DNA of 64,000 nucleotides from Streptomyces sp. NBC_01669 (GTDB lineage: Bacteria > Actinomycetota > Actinomycetes > Streptomycetales > Streptomycetaceae). Under the pieces are notes generated by a model. That model worked only from the letters and a program-made list of their open reading frames with translations, was not told where the DNA came from and did not search any database. The translations under genes and the position numbers were made by a program. The stretch is from contig NZ_JAPEQG010000002.1 of the NCBI RefSeq assembly GCF_026339735.1, forward strand, positions 372,001-436,000, written 5' to 3'. Within the stretch, counting starts at the first letter, position 1. Every line of letters begins with the position of its first letter. Positions 1-7,843 of this stretch are shown here, piece after piece.

Positions 1-188
1 CGGCGGAGCGGAGCGCAGCCGGGCGCCTTGAACCTGTAGAGAAAGTTTCTACTCACTCCATCAACATGGGGTTGTCTTGTCTCGGTTGATGCTTGACGTT
101 GTGGCTTCATCTGATGCTTGACACCGCTTGCCTCGGCTTGGCTGTGTGCGTCTGACAGGCGTGTGCAGGGAGGGCCGGGGCCGTACTG

Positions 189-330
189 GTGGAGTTGAGT
201 GTGGTCGAGCAGCGGTATCACGCTGTCATGGAGGTCGCCGCGGGGGTTCCTGTCACTCAAGTCGGGGCCCGTGATTCATACTTGCGCACCCAGGAGTGCA
301 CCGACTGCCTCGACACCCCAAACCGCCGTC
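189..330 (+). pseudogene. IS481-type transposase N-terminus with inverted internal segment
   Basis: Plus-strand translation from 189 begins like a Streptomyces IS481-family transposase (MELSVVEQRYHAVMEV, then GVPVTQV) and loses similarity near 265. The expected next piece, a helix-turn-helix reading FGVSRQSVHSWVRKYE, is present immediately downstream but on the minus strand (about 318 back to 262). The remnant therefore looks broken by a small inversion. No catalytic domain follows. The inversion is my inference; two separately deposited fragments in opposite orientation are an alternative. Confidence 0.55.
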
Positions 331-1318
331 CACCGCCTCGTGGTCGACCGGGACGCCGGTCGATGCCCATCGGTCGGCGGCGGGCGCCGATCGCGTGCAG
401 CGTCGCTACATCTCCCGCAACAATCTCCACCACCGCCAGCCCAGGCTCCGACACGAGCACAGCATTGATGTATCCCATGCCGTACGAGACGGGCCTCGCC
501 AGGCTGGAGTTACGCCGCAGGCCACAGTTCACCCAGCCGTGTTGCTGGGTCCGTGCGGGCCAGCGGCATCAAGGTAGTGGGACGCATACGCAGCAACCCG
601 GGGGGTCGGCGACTTTCGGACGTCAGCCCGACTACTGCCTACGACCGGGCACGCACCTCGTTTGCGTGGCTGACGACAGCCCGGCCCGCATAGTCCCGAA
701 GCCACTGGGTGCGGCGGACACGCTGCTGGAGGCGGGCGAGGAACCGACCGACCTCTCCCCCACGCCGCTTGCCGGGCTGCACGGCGGGCCCGGCTTCCAC
801 CCTGATCAGGACTGAGCGGCGGCGGCTCAGCGGTGAGGGATGCTGCCCAGCGCCGAGGGTGACTCCCTGGGGGCGGCTCGGGGCCGGTGGAGCGCGAAAG
901 AAACGGAAGCCCATATTTTATGACGTCGGTCACAGCGCTCCGGTGACCAACCAGCGTACTTAGTAGACGCAGCGTGGCAGATATTTGAGGATTTGTCCGT
1001 TTTAGCCTGGATGCGGATCCCGCCGTGTCCCGGAATTCCGCCCGGCCGGCTCGCACGCCCGCTGCCCCGTGGTGTAAGGCTTCTGACGTCGCGACAGCTT
1101 TCCCTCCCGCCACCATGTGCGGACTGGAGACCCGCGCACTGCCCTGGCGAGGTCCTGGGACCTACGAGGCGACGTAGCGGCGAGACCCGTTGCGCTCCCT
1201 GTCGAGCCGTTCTAAGAATGACGACCCACAGGACGTCGCTGCAGTTCGGAACCGGTGTTCACGCAGGGTCGACCGCGCACCGGGCGCTCGGCGTCACCGA
1301 GTGAGTAGGAGCCCCCAC
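331..1318. other. gene-poor stretch upstream of snpA
   Basis: Open frames exist on both strands, but none resembles a family I recognise and codon use is irregular. The plus-strand frame ending near 963 finishes with a tail (KKRKPIFYDVGHSAPVTNQ) that looks like the end of a real protein, so this is probably decayed mobile DNA. The last part, about 1200-1318, must hold the promoter of the downstream protease gene. No promoter could be assigned with confidence. Confidence 0.3.
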
Positions 1319-2083
1319 ATGAAGTCGTCCCGAACGTCCGCGAGACTCCTCGCCCTCGCTCTCGGCCTGGGTCTGGCCTCCAGCGCGCTGGGCGCGGCGG
1401 TGCCGGCGAGCGCCCAGACGGCCGCCACCCCGTCCGCTTCCGCTGGTACCTCCGTGGCGCGGTACGACGGGTCGGTTGAGGAGGCCGCGAACAACAAGGC
1501 GTTCTTCGCGGCTGTGCTCAAGTCGGTCGCCGAGAAGCGGGCCGCCCAGCCCAACGCGCAGGCGGTGACCGTCTACTACAACGCCTCCCAGGCACCGAGC
1601 TTCCGTTCGCAGATATCGAGCGCGGCCTCGATCTGGAACAGCTCCGAGTCCAACGTCAAGCTCCAGGAGGCTTCGAGCGGTGCCGACTTCTCCTACCACG
1701 AGGGCAACTACCCGCGCGGGTCCTACGCCTCCACCAACGGCCACGGAAGCGGCTACATCTTCCTTGACTACGCCCAGAACCAGCAGAACGACTCGATCCG
1801 CGTCGTCACCCACGAGACCGGACACGTGCTGGGCCTGCCGGACGACTACAGCGGTCCGTGCAGTGAGCTGATGTCGGGCGGCGGCCCCGGCCCGTCCTGT
1901 ACCAACCGCTACCCGAACGCCACCGAGCGCTCGCGTGTCGACCAGCTGTGGGCCACCGGACTCGCGCAGGCCCCGGGCACGGTGAAGCAGCCCGCTGACC
2001 ACCTGAGCGCTGCACCGCCGGTACGGACCGTGGCGCCGGGCCACGGTCCGGGGCATCGGCTCCACAGCACGTCCTGGAATTGA
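1319..2083 (+). CDS. snpA: snapalysin (secreted small neutral metalloprotease)
   Basis: This is a secreted zinc endopeptidase of the M7 snapalysin family, which hydrolyses proteins outside the cell. The ATG at 1319 follows a purine-rich site (TAGGAG) and opens a signal peptide: basic start (MKSSRTSARL), hydrophobic core, then AVPASAQT as a likely cleavage region. A pro-segment precedes the catalytic domain. The zinc motif HETGHVLGLPD begins at about residue 165, with HExxH and the family's extra glycine and aspartate all present. The protein is about 254 aa against roughly 227 for typical snapalysins. The fold's usual end (VDQLWATG) is followed by about 28 residues of unrelated proline/histidine-rich tail, so the original stop was probably lost to a junction with foreign DNA. 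No snpR-type LysR regulator lies beside it. Confidence 0.9.
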   Translation: MKSSRTSARLLALALGLGLASSALGAAVPASAQTAATPSASAGTSVARYDGSVEEAANNKAFFAAVLKSVAEKRAAQPNAQAVTVYYNASQAPSFRSQISSAASIWNSSESNVKLQEASSGADFSYHEGNYPRGSYASTNGHGSGYIFLDYAQNQQNDSIRVVTHETGHVLGLPDDYSGPCSELMSGGGPGPSCTNRYPNATERSRVDQLWATGLAQAPGTVKQPADHLSAAPPVRTVAPGHGPGHRLHSTSWN

Positions 2084-2430
2084 TTGCGTTCCCAAGTGGG
2101 AAGCGGCTCGCTGTCGAGCATGGCTTCAGCCACATGCTCAAGACGGTCGTCTGAGCACTCTTGCAGGCTGGCCGACAGACGCTGGTGCTTCGTATCGCTG
2201 TCCTGGGAGGGCGGAGCCGGGAGGCGAAGCCAACCGCCCACTGGTTGGTGACCTTGAACGTGGCCAACAGGGCCGGGTTGGTCGCCAACACTGCCAGCCC
2301 GGCCACGATCAGCAGAAGCCGGCTCTCTCGCCACCCACCCGCGCCCATATAGGCACACTGAGCTGTACTGAGATTTGTGGAGTCCCTGATGCCAGGGTTG
2401 CCTTCCTGGCGAAGGAGAACCACCAGCACC
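2084..2430. other. junction region between snpA and an IS3-type element
   Basis: No convincing gene. A minus-strand frame starting near 2348 has a hydrophobic beginning (LLLIVAGLAVLATNPALLATF) but then runs into snpA antisense, so it is at best the start of a broken membrane protein. The left end of the following IS3-type element should lie just before 2431. I could not define its terminal repeat. Confidence 0.25.
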
Positions 2431-2742
2431 ATGGCAGCACCCCGTAAATACCCTGATGAGCTCCGTGAGCGCGCGATCCGTGAGGTCCGCGCCACGGGCC
2501 GGCCCATCGCCCACGTTGCGAAGGATCTGGGCATCCACAAGGAGGCCCTGCGCGGCTGGGTCCGCCAGGCCGAGGCCGACCGCGGCGGGCGCGACGACCG
2601 GCTGACCACCGCCGAGCAGGACGAGCTGAAGCAACTCCGCAAAGAGGTAGCGGAGTTGAGGCGGGCGAACGAGATCCTCAAAGCCGCGTCCGTGTTTTTT
2701 GCCCAGGAGATCGACCGTCCCCGGACGAGGCCGAGCAGGTGA
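2431..2742 (+). CDS. IS3-family transposase OrfA (HTH subunit)
   Basis: A DNA-binding subunit of an IS3-type insertion sequence, about 103 aa. The start MAAPRKYPDELRERAIREV and the following HTH (AHVAKDLGIHKEALRGWVRQ) are typical of the HTH_Tnp_1 (IS3/IS911) family. A leucine-zipper-like helix (QLRKEVAELRRANEILKAA) follows at residues ~70-90. It ends with TGA at 2740-2742, overlapping a GTG (2739) that opens orfB in another frame. That is the usual layout for producing an OrfAB fusion by frameshifting. Its partner is truncated, so the element should not transpose unaided. Confidence 0.85.
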   Translation: MAAPRKYPDELRERAIREVRATGRPIAHVAKDLGIHKEALRGWVRQAEADRGGRDDRLTTAEQDELKQLRKEVAELRRANEILKAASVFFAQEIDRPRTRPSR

Positions 2743-3302
2743 TCAACCACCTGCGTGACAAAGGTCTCGGGGTCGATCCCGTCTGCCGGGTGCTGGAGCT
2801 GTCGCCGTCGACGTACTTCGCGCGCAAGAAGCGGCCGAAGTCGGCCCGCCGGCTCCGCGACGAGCAGCTCATGCCCCTGATCGAGCAGGTCCACGCGGAG
2901 TCGGGCGGCACCTATGGCGCCCGCCGGATCACCCGGGCCCTGTGCCGCAAGGGCGTCGACGTGGCCCGCTGCACCGTCGAGCGGCTGATGGCCTGGTACT
3001 GGTCCCGGCCGGGACTCCGATACGCATCCAGGGACGATCTGAGGAACGGAGTGCCCACTCCGGAGAGCAAGGCGGCCCTGGACGCGCTGTCCGATCTGCG
3101 CGCCGACTACCGGAATGCCGTCCTGGCTGCCTTCCTGGCCTGCGAGGATCCCGAGACGCGCCAGGATCTCTCCCTCTGGATCTCGCTGGAGTCCTCTGCC
3201 TATCCGGACGCCCTTCAGGACGATCACCAACGGGCCAAGGGTCTCATCATCGCCGACCCCGAGCACTATCGACTGATGCTCCAGCGCTCCGGCCGGAGCT
3301 GA
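2739..3302 (+). pseudogene. truncated IS3 OrfB fused to unrelated sequence
   Basis: The first ~80 residues are IS3 OrfB: INHLRDKGLGVDPVCRVLELSPSTYFARKK, then the HTH_21-like YGARRITRALCRKGVDVARCTVERLM. The integrase DDE domain is absent. From about 2985 the frame continues into an unrelated stretch (SKAALDALSDLRADYRNAVL, and RLMLQRSGRS at the end) that reads like the C-terminal part of another acidic protein I cannot identify. The fusion is seen directly; that the element was cut by a deletion is inferred. Confidence 0.7.
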
Positions 3303-3573
3303 TGCGTCAACCCGATCGGACGTGATCTCGTCCCCGCGCGATCGGCAACTGGCATCACTTCTCGCTGACATTGATCATGCAGAGATGCCGCCAGTGACTC
3401 CCGAAGCCACCTCGAAACAACTCCCGGGCGAAGTTCATATAGCCGGCTCCCGACGGAGACGAAGGGGGTGTCAGCAGCACGCTGACATTGAGTGTCGGCC
3501 GCGCGTCTCGGCCGACACTCGGTCGCCCTCGTGGCGCCCGGCCTCGTCCCCAGCCACCCCGGTCTCCGGCGCC

Positions 3574-3773
3574 TCACGAATAGTCGAGCTCGACGTAGTC
3601 GATGTCGGTGAACTCCACGAGGAGCCCGTCCGCACGACGGCCGTCATCCTTGAAGTACTGCTCCTGGAGGTCTGCTTGACGAGGAACCGTATCTGGGCGC
3701 CGGCGGATTTGGGGATGGGGCGGGTCGCGGTGTTCGCGGCGGCCTTGTCGAGGCTGTCGCCGATGATGCCCAC
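3574..3773 (-). pseudogene. small conserved-looking protein with a frameshift
   Basis: A GTG at 3773, with a good GAGGAG site upstream, opens VGIIGDSLDKAAANTATRP and continues to IRFLVKQ. The coherent reading then switches frame near 3675 and ends ADLQEQYFKDDGRR... FTDIDYVELDYS. Joining the two frames gives a ~66-aa acidic protein; neither frame alone looks natural throughout. It lies directly downstream of where the dnaB reading frame would end if the module array at 3916-7651 were absent. It may therefore be dnaB's original neighbour. Function unknown; a sequencing error is possible. Confidence 0.45.
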
Positions 3774-3910
3774 GGGGCACTCCTCTCGGTGATCGTCTGT
3801 ACGGGGTGCTGAGCGCCGATCTCCACCCCGTGTGACCGGAGAGACCCCGGGGTGGTAGATCGTCAGCGAGGGGTTCGCCTAGGCGGCTTGCCGGGGCATG
3901 TGGTCACGCT

Positions 3911-3915
3911 GGGGT
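3911..3915. repeat. left copy of 5-bp target-site duplication GGGGT
   Basis: GGGGT sits directly against the TGTAGGGTCTC left end of module 1. The same five bases occur at 7652-7656 beyond the right end of module 3. Removing the array and one repeat copy restores a dnaB end reading ...NQPWITPA-stop. Confidence 0.65.
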
Positions 3916-5450
3916 TGTAGGGTCTCGCGGTTGGTGTCGGAGACCGCCCTCGTGACCTGCTTCTTCTTCCGTTGCCTCACGGCGTGTCGGATATCGGAGC
4001 CTCAGCTTCGTGTCGATCCCCCGGCGGTCTGTCTTGATCGGAGCAGACCGCCGGGCTTGTGACCTGGGCTGTCGCGCACCTTCCGAGTCAGCAGCCCGCA
4101 GGTCTCCCACCTGTGCGGTTGCCAGGTGGTTTGGGGACGAGCGCGGTGTCGGGTCGGAAGTGTGGGCACGCGTCGACGCCGTCGGCGAGGGCCTGGACGC
4201 GGGCTGACGGAGCGGAACTCGCGTGGAAAAGCCTCCGGGTGTGTGACCCGCTCGATCACGCCGTGCGGTCGATGCGCTTTCCCGGCCGGTCGGACGGGCG
4301 GATCAGCGCAGTCCGCCGAAGAGATCGTTCTCGGGTATGGCCGCGCCGGTGGCGTCCTGGACACGTACGAAGGTCTCCATGCCCATCAACTCGCCGAACC
4401 TCTCCTTGCCCATCTTGAGGAAGAAGATGTTCTCGCCCTGACTGGCGTGCGCGGCCAACGCGTCGAACTTCTGACCGCTGAACGCGGTGGTGTCCACCCA
4501 CGTGGTGATCTCATCGTCGGGGAGGCCGATCTCGGCCATCGCGGCGGCCTCGGCAGGATCCGGCTCCGGCATGTCCTCATGAAACTCGCGCATGATCTCG
4601 CCGAACCGCTGCATCATCGAGCGGGGCATCGTCGTCCAGTACACCTTCGGTGTCAGCGCGGTCATCTCCAGCGCCGCCATCGTGATGCGGTGGGCCTGGA
4701 TGTGGTCGGGGTGGCCGTAGAAGCCGTTCTCGTCGTAGGTGACGACCACATCAGGTCGGTAGTGCCGCATGAGTTCCGCGAGTCGGGCCGCGCCTTCCTG
4801 CACGGGGGTCTGCCAGAAGGATCCGGGGGCGTCGTTGCTCGGCCAGCCCGTCATCCCGGAGTCGGCATAGTCCAGCATCTCCAGATCGCTGACCTTCAGG
4901 ACGTCACAGCTCGCCTCAAGTTCTTGACGGCGCATCAAGGCGACCGCCGCCGGATCGTGCCCGGGATCGCCCGGCTTGGCACCCCCCGGTCCGTCACCGC
5001 AACCGCCGTCGGTACACGTCACCAGAACCGTGCGGATGCCTTCCGCCGCGTACCGCGCGAGGACCCCTCCGGTTCCGGTGGCCTCGTCGTCGGGGTGGGC
5101 GTGTACTGCCATGAGCGTCAAGGGCCGGTCAGTCATGAAACAGTCCTCCTGCAGAAATTACGTCTTGGTCCGAGGCGCGGCGGGCGTACCGCGATCCCGG
5201 GGCCCGGATCCTGGTGGGGCGGACGACCTTGTGGTCTCCGTGTTCCCCGCCCATGCGGCGCCGGTCCCTCGGTCGATGCAACCGTGTCGGCCGGACCGGT
5301 TGTTCCCGGCGCGGCCGCTTGGCCTTCCAGGCGTCGGCGTTTCAACGCGAACGAGGTACAGGCGCGACCTGCATGTCTCAGCGCCACGTCGGATCCGACT
5401 TCCATCCGGCACCAGCCGTGAGATTCCGACACGAAATTTGAGACCCTACA
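3916..5450. mobile_element. module 1 (cargo: LmbE-like deacetylase)
   Basis: The left terminus is TGTAGGGTCTC (3916-3926), with GCCTCA-type repeats at 3974 and 3999. The right terminus is GAGACCCTACA (5440-5450), with TGAGAT at 5419-5424 and GTCTCA at 5375-5380. Cargo is on the minus strand. About 300 bp of non-coding DNA lies at each end; 4001-4060 holds an inverted repeat around GCGGTCTG/CAGACCGC that could form a hairpin. Confidence 0.6.
4303..5136 (-). CDS. PIG-L/LmbE-family N-acetylglucosaminyl deacetylase (Mca-like)
   Basis: A zinc-dependent deacetylase/amidase of the LmbE family, 277 aa, the usual length for mycothiol S-conjugate amidases (Mca) and MshB. The metal-binding signature AVHAHPDDE occurs at residues ~10-18 and the third ligand region YGHPDHIQAH at ~140-149. 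The substrate could be a mycothiol conjugate, which would detoxify electrophiles, or another N-acetyl sugar; sequence alone does not decide. The ATG at 5136 precedes MTDRPLTLMAVHAHPDD, with an AGGAGG-like site upstream (complement of 5143-5150). It is the only gene of module 1 and transcribes toward the left terminus. As a second copy of a usually chromosomal gene it looks like accessory cargo. Confidence 0.85.
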   Translation of the reverse strand: MTDRPLTLMAVHAHPDDEATGTGGVLARYAAEGIRTVLVTCTDGGCGDGPGGAKPGDPGHDPAAVALMRRQELEASCDVLKVSDLEMLDYADSGMTGWPSNDAPGSFWQTPVQEGAARLAELMRHYRPDVVVTYDENGFYGHPDHIQAHRITMAALEMTALTPKVYWTTMPRSMMQRFGEIMREFHEDMPEPDPAEAAAMAEIGLPDDEITTWVDTTAFSGQKFDALAAHASQGENIFFLKMGKERFGELMGMETFVRVQDATGAAIPENDLFGGLR

Positions 5451-5465
5451 AGGGTGTAGGATCTC
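5440..5465. repeat. palindromic junction between modules 1 and 2
   Basis: GAGACCCTACA, then AGGG, then TGTAGGATCTC: the right end of module 1 faces the left end of module 2 as an 11-bp imperfect inverted repeat with a 4-bp spacer. Confidence 0.8.
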
Positions 5466-6697
5466 GCGGCTCGTGTCATAGAGCATTGCGCTGACCAGCA
5501 GGTTCCTGATCTGTCTCAGGACGTTGCCCTATGCCTCTGTCTCACCTCCCACGGCATTTCCTCGCGGGGCGACACGAGCGTGCTGGATGATGGGGCGGTG
5601 CAGCTCCCCTACGTCTACCGCGTCACCAAGTACGACCCCGCCGACCGTGACGAACACGGGTATTACACCGGCAGTGAGGACACCGTCAGCGATCACGGCG
5701 AGGTCGAGGCGTCGTATCTTCAGGCGGTCGCTGCGTTTGCTGAGGACACCGGCGTCGATCACCTGGCAGTACGTGAACCACAGATCCCGTCCATCGCGCA
5801 CTTCGGCGTGGAGCCTCCGGTGGACGGCTTTGGGTTGAACGGGCTCTTCCCTGGCGGCCCTACCGGTTTTCACGACGGGGCAGAAGTACCGCTCGGAATC
5901 GGTCTGGAACTGGTGCGAGCCATGTTGCGTGATAACGGCGCCTGCCGGCTGGAGGTGGAAGGCACGTTCGCGGTCCACGTGGGGTGGGACCAGTACCTCT
6001 ACATCAGCAGCAGCCGGCCTTGCGAGGAAGCGTTGGCCCACACCCGGGAGCTCGGACTGTTCCCAGAACGCCTGGACGCCTCCCCGTATGCCTTCGGGGC
6101 CGAGGAGGAAGAGCAGGTCATCCAGCGGCCCGGCGATGACGACTTCTGGGCCGACCTGCACAGGGCAGTCGTCACCGGCCGTGCAGGAATCCTGGAAGAG
6201 ACATATCTCGAAGGTGCCTCACGATGGCACCACCTCACCAGCGACACCATCGACCCCGTTCGCGTTGGACTGGCTCCCCGGGCCCGTCTCGCCGTCTGGC
6301 CGTCCCTGTCCACCGACATCGACGCCGTCCTGAGAGCCCTGCCCGCTGATGGCCTCGTCGAAGGCGTGTGGCAGGACGACGACGGCAACATCCGCAGCGC
6401 CATCGCAGACGAGGACGAGTTCCCCGAACTGGCCGCCCGGATATCCCGTGCCCATGCCGCCGCGCTCCTGTCTGTATACGCGGGTGAATCTGTGCCTCTG
6501 TGCACTGCTGTCATGCCCGACAACGACGGAGTCCTACGGGCTCGTTGGCGAGCCGAGCCGACGCCGAGCGACCGCGACTGGGCACTTCGTCAGGCCCAAG
6601 GGTGAGCGCTTCGACCGGCGAGTCTCACGAAGACGGCATAAGTGCCACCGATGTGCCATCGGAGCTGAGATTGTGCCGCGAAATTTGAGACCCTACA
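5455..6697. mobile_element. module 2 (cargo: unknown 341-aa protein)
   Basis: The left terminus TGTAGGATCTC is followed by GTCTCA at 5513 and 5539 (+58 and +84). The right terminus ends at 6697, with TGAGAT at 6666-6671 and GTCTCA at 6622-6627. The left ~120 bp resembles that of module 3, including a shared GCATTTCCTCG-like stretch just inside the second repeat. Confidence 0.6.
5580..6605 (+). CDS. protein of unknown function (module 2 cargo)
   Basis: A soluble acidic protein of up to 341 aa. The start is uncertain: GTG at 5580, or more likely the in-frame GTG at 5598, which gives VQLPYVYRVTKYDPADRDEHG. The N-terminal half (YRVTKYDPADRDEHGYYTGS, then a segment ending HLAVREPQIPSI) looks like a conserved domain I cannot name. 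The middle has GLELVRAMLRDNGACRLEVEG and a Trp/Tyr-rich strand (VGWDQYLYISSS). No signal peptide, membrane helix or recognisable catalytic motif is visible. Codon use is normal Streptomyces. It is the single gene between two module ends. Confidence 0.75.
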   Translation: MLDDGAVQLPYVYRVTKYDPADRDEHGYYTGSEDTVSDHGEVEASYLQAVAAFAEDTGVDHLAVREPQIPSIAHFGVEPPVDGFGLNGLFPGGPTGFHDGAEVPLGIGLELVRAMLRDNGACRLEVEGTFAVHVGWDQYLYISSSRPCEEALAHTRELGLFPERLDASPYAFGAEEEEQVIQRPGDDDFWADLHRAVVTGRAGILEETYLEGASRWHHLTSDTIDPVRVGLAPRARLAVWPSLSTDIDAVLRALPADGLVEGVWQDDDGNIRSAIADEDEFPELAARISRAHAAALLSVYAGESVPLCTAVMPDNDGVLRARWRAEPTPSDRDWALRQAQG

Positions 6698-6714
6698 AGG
6701 TCATGTAGGGTATC
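6687..6714. repeat. palindromic junction between modules 2 and 3
   Basis: GAGACCCTACA, then AGGTCA, then TGTAGGGTATC: the same opposed ends as at 5440-5465, with a 6-bp instead of a 4-bp spacer. Confidence 0.8.
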
Positions 6715-7648
6715 GCCGCCGATGACATGTCGATCTTCTGTGACCTGCTGGTTCTCTGTTGTCTCACCGCGATGTCACTCAAGATCAGTCTCAGATCGAT
6801 GCCATTTCCTCGGCGGAACGATGAGTCTGCGGCTGAGCCACCGAGCACGAGGACTACATGTGAGCTCAGATCGCGCACCGATGAGTTTCCCGCGCCGCGC
6901 CGGTCTGTACGCGTGAGACCGACTCACGGAAGGCTGGCGCCATGCGGAAACTGATCTACGGCATGAACCTGACCCTGGACGGCTACATCGCCGCGCCCGG
7001 CGACGACATCGGCTGGAGCGTGCTGAGCGACGAGCTGTTCCAGTTTTGGTCCGACCAGTTGCAGGCGACCGACCTGTCGCTGTACGGGCGCAAGCTGTGG
7101 CAGACGATGAGCTCCTACTGGCCGACCGGCGACCAGCAGCCCAACGCCACCCCGGCGGAGATCGAGTTCGCGCGCCGCTGGCGGGACATGTCGAAGGTGG
7201 TGTTCTCCTCGACGATCGACAAGGTCGACTGGAACACCCGCCTGGTCACCGGCGACGCGGTCGCCGAGATCACCCGGCTCAAGGCCGAGGACGGCGGCCC
7301 GATGGACATCGGCGGCGCGACGCTCGCCGGGGCGGCCATGCGGGCCGGGCTGATTGACGAGTACGTGCTGGCCACCGCGCCGGTCCTGGTGGGCGGCGGC
7401 ACGCCGTTCTTCACCGCGCTGGACAACTGGGTGAACCTCAACCTGGTGGAGACGCGGACGCTTCCCTGCGGCGTGATCCTGACCAGGTACGAGACGAGGC
7501 GCTGAGCGCCCGTCCTGGGTGACCCGGACTACCGCCCGAGCCACCCAAACGAGTGAAGCCCCTGAACTGCAAGTCTCATGGCAGTGGCATTTCTGCCATC
7601 CGTCTGCCAACTGCCGTGAGATTCTGCCAAGGCTTTTGAGACCCTACA
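6704..7648. mobile_element. module 3 (cargo: RibD/DHFR-like reductase)
   Basis: The left terminus TGTAGGGTATC is followed by GTCTCA at 6761 and 6788 (+57 and +84). The right terminus GAGACCCTACA ends at 7648, with TGAGAT at 7617-7622 and GTCTCA at 7573-7578. Three more bases (ACA) separate it from the outer GGGGT repeat. Confidence 0.6.
6942..7505 (+). CDS. dihydrofolate reductase family protein (RibD C-terminal fold)
   Basis: A 187-aa NADPH-binding reductase of the RibD C-terminal/DHFR superfamily. The family start MRKLIYGMNLTLDGYIAAPG is present, followed by the mid-domain LSLYGRKLWQTMSSYW. The glycine-rich nucleotide-binding segment MDIGGATLAGAAMRAGLIDEY lies at ~120-140, and a VLVGGGTPFF motif follows. 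Length matches single-domain members, which are mostly uncharacterised; some act as flavin or folate-type reductases. An AAGGCTGGCGCC stretch before the ATG is a weak ribosome site. It is the only gene of module 3. A paralogue lies at 59656-60210. Confidence 0.85.
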   Translation: MRKLIYGMNLTLDGYIAAPGDDIGWSVLSDELFQFWSDQLQATDLSLYGRKLWQTMSSYWPTGDQQPNATPAEIEFARRWRDMSKVVFSSTIDKVDWNTRLVTGDAVAEITRLKAEDGGPMDIGGATLAGAAMRAGLIDEYVLATAPVLVGGGTPFFTALDNWVNLNLVETRTLPCGVILTRYETRR

Positions 7649-7651
7649 ACA

Positions 7652-7656
7652 GGGGT
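7652..7656. repeat. right copy of 5-bp target-site duplication GGGGT
   Basis: Matches 3911-3915 exactly and lies inside the dnaB tail, three bases beyond the CCCTACA terminus of module 3. Confidence 0.6.
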
Positions 7657-7842
7657 GATCCAGGGCTGATTCATGTCGACGAATCGTGAGTAGTGGCCCT
7701 GGAACGCGACTGTGATCGTTCCGGTGGGTCCGCCCCGGTGTTTCCCGATGATCAGGTCGGCTTCGTCTGCTCGGGGCGACTCCTTGTCATAGAGGTCTTC
7801 ACGGTGCAGGAGGATCACGATGTCGGCGTCCTGCTCGATGGA
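7652..7842 (-). pseudogene. dnaB: C-terminal fragment of replicative helicase DnaB
   Basis: Minus-strand translation gives ESIEQDADIVILLHREDLYD, then DEADLIIGKHRGGP and TITVAFQGHYSRFVDM. This is the conserved C-terminal end of DnaB, containing the last ATPase-core strands. Only about 64 residues remain. Upstream (near 7845) the frame meets a transposase fragment. Downstream, the reading ...NQPWITP is interrupted by the module array. Joining the GGGGT/ACCCC repeat to the sequence left of 3911 gives ACCCCAGCGTGA, that is TPA-stop, which I take as the original end. Confidence 0.8.
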
Positions 7843-7843
7843 C

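Larger units (their letters stand above)
3916..7651. mobile_element. array of three tandem cargo modules inserted at the 3' end of dnaB
   Basis: Three units lie head to tail, each starting TGTAGGRTMTC and ending GAGACCCTACA. The units are 3916-5450, 5455-6697 and 6704-7648. Each carries one gene and no transposase. Inside the left ends, a G(T/C)CTCA motif recurs at about +58 and +84. Inside the right ends, TGAGAT lies 26 bp and GTCTCA 70 bp before the terminus in all three. TGT...ACA termini, multiple subterminal repeats and a 5-bp duplication are features of Mu/Tn7/Tn5053-type (TnsB-like) transposons. A fragment of such a transposase lies at 7844-8403. Mobilisation in trans is inferred. Confidence 0.7.

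Noticed and set aside
1806..3371. 521-aa minus-strand open frame across snpA and the IS3 genes
   Set aside because: It is antisense to clearly coding snpA and orfA/orfB; composition is that of a GC-rich shadow frame.
3916..7651. Interpretation of the module array as a classical integron cassette array
   Set aside because: No integron integrase or attC-type long imperfect hairpins; both module ends carry distinct spaced repeats and a 5-bp target duplication flanks the block, which fits transposition better.
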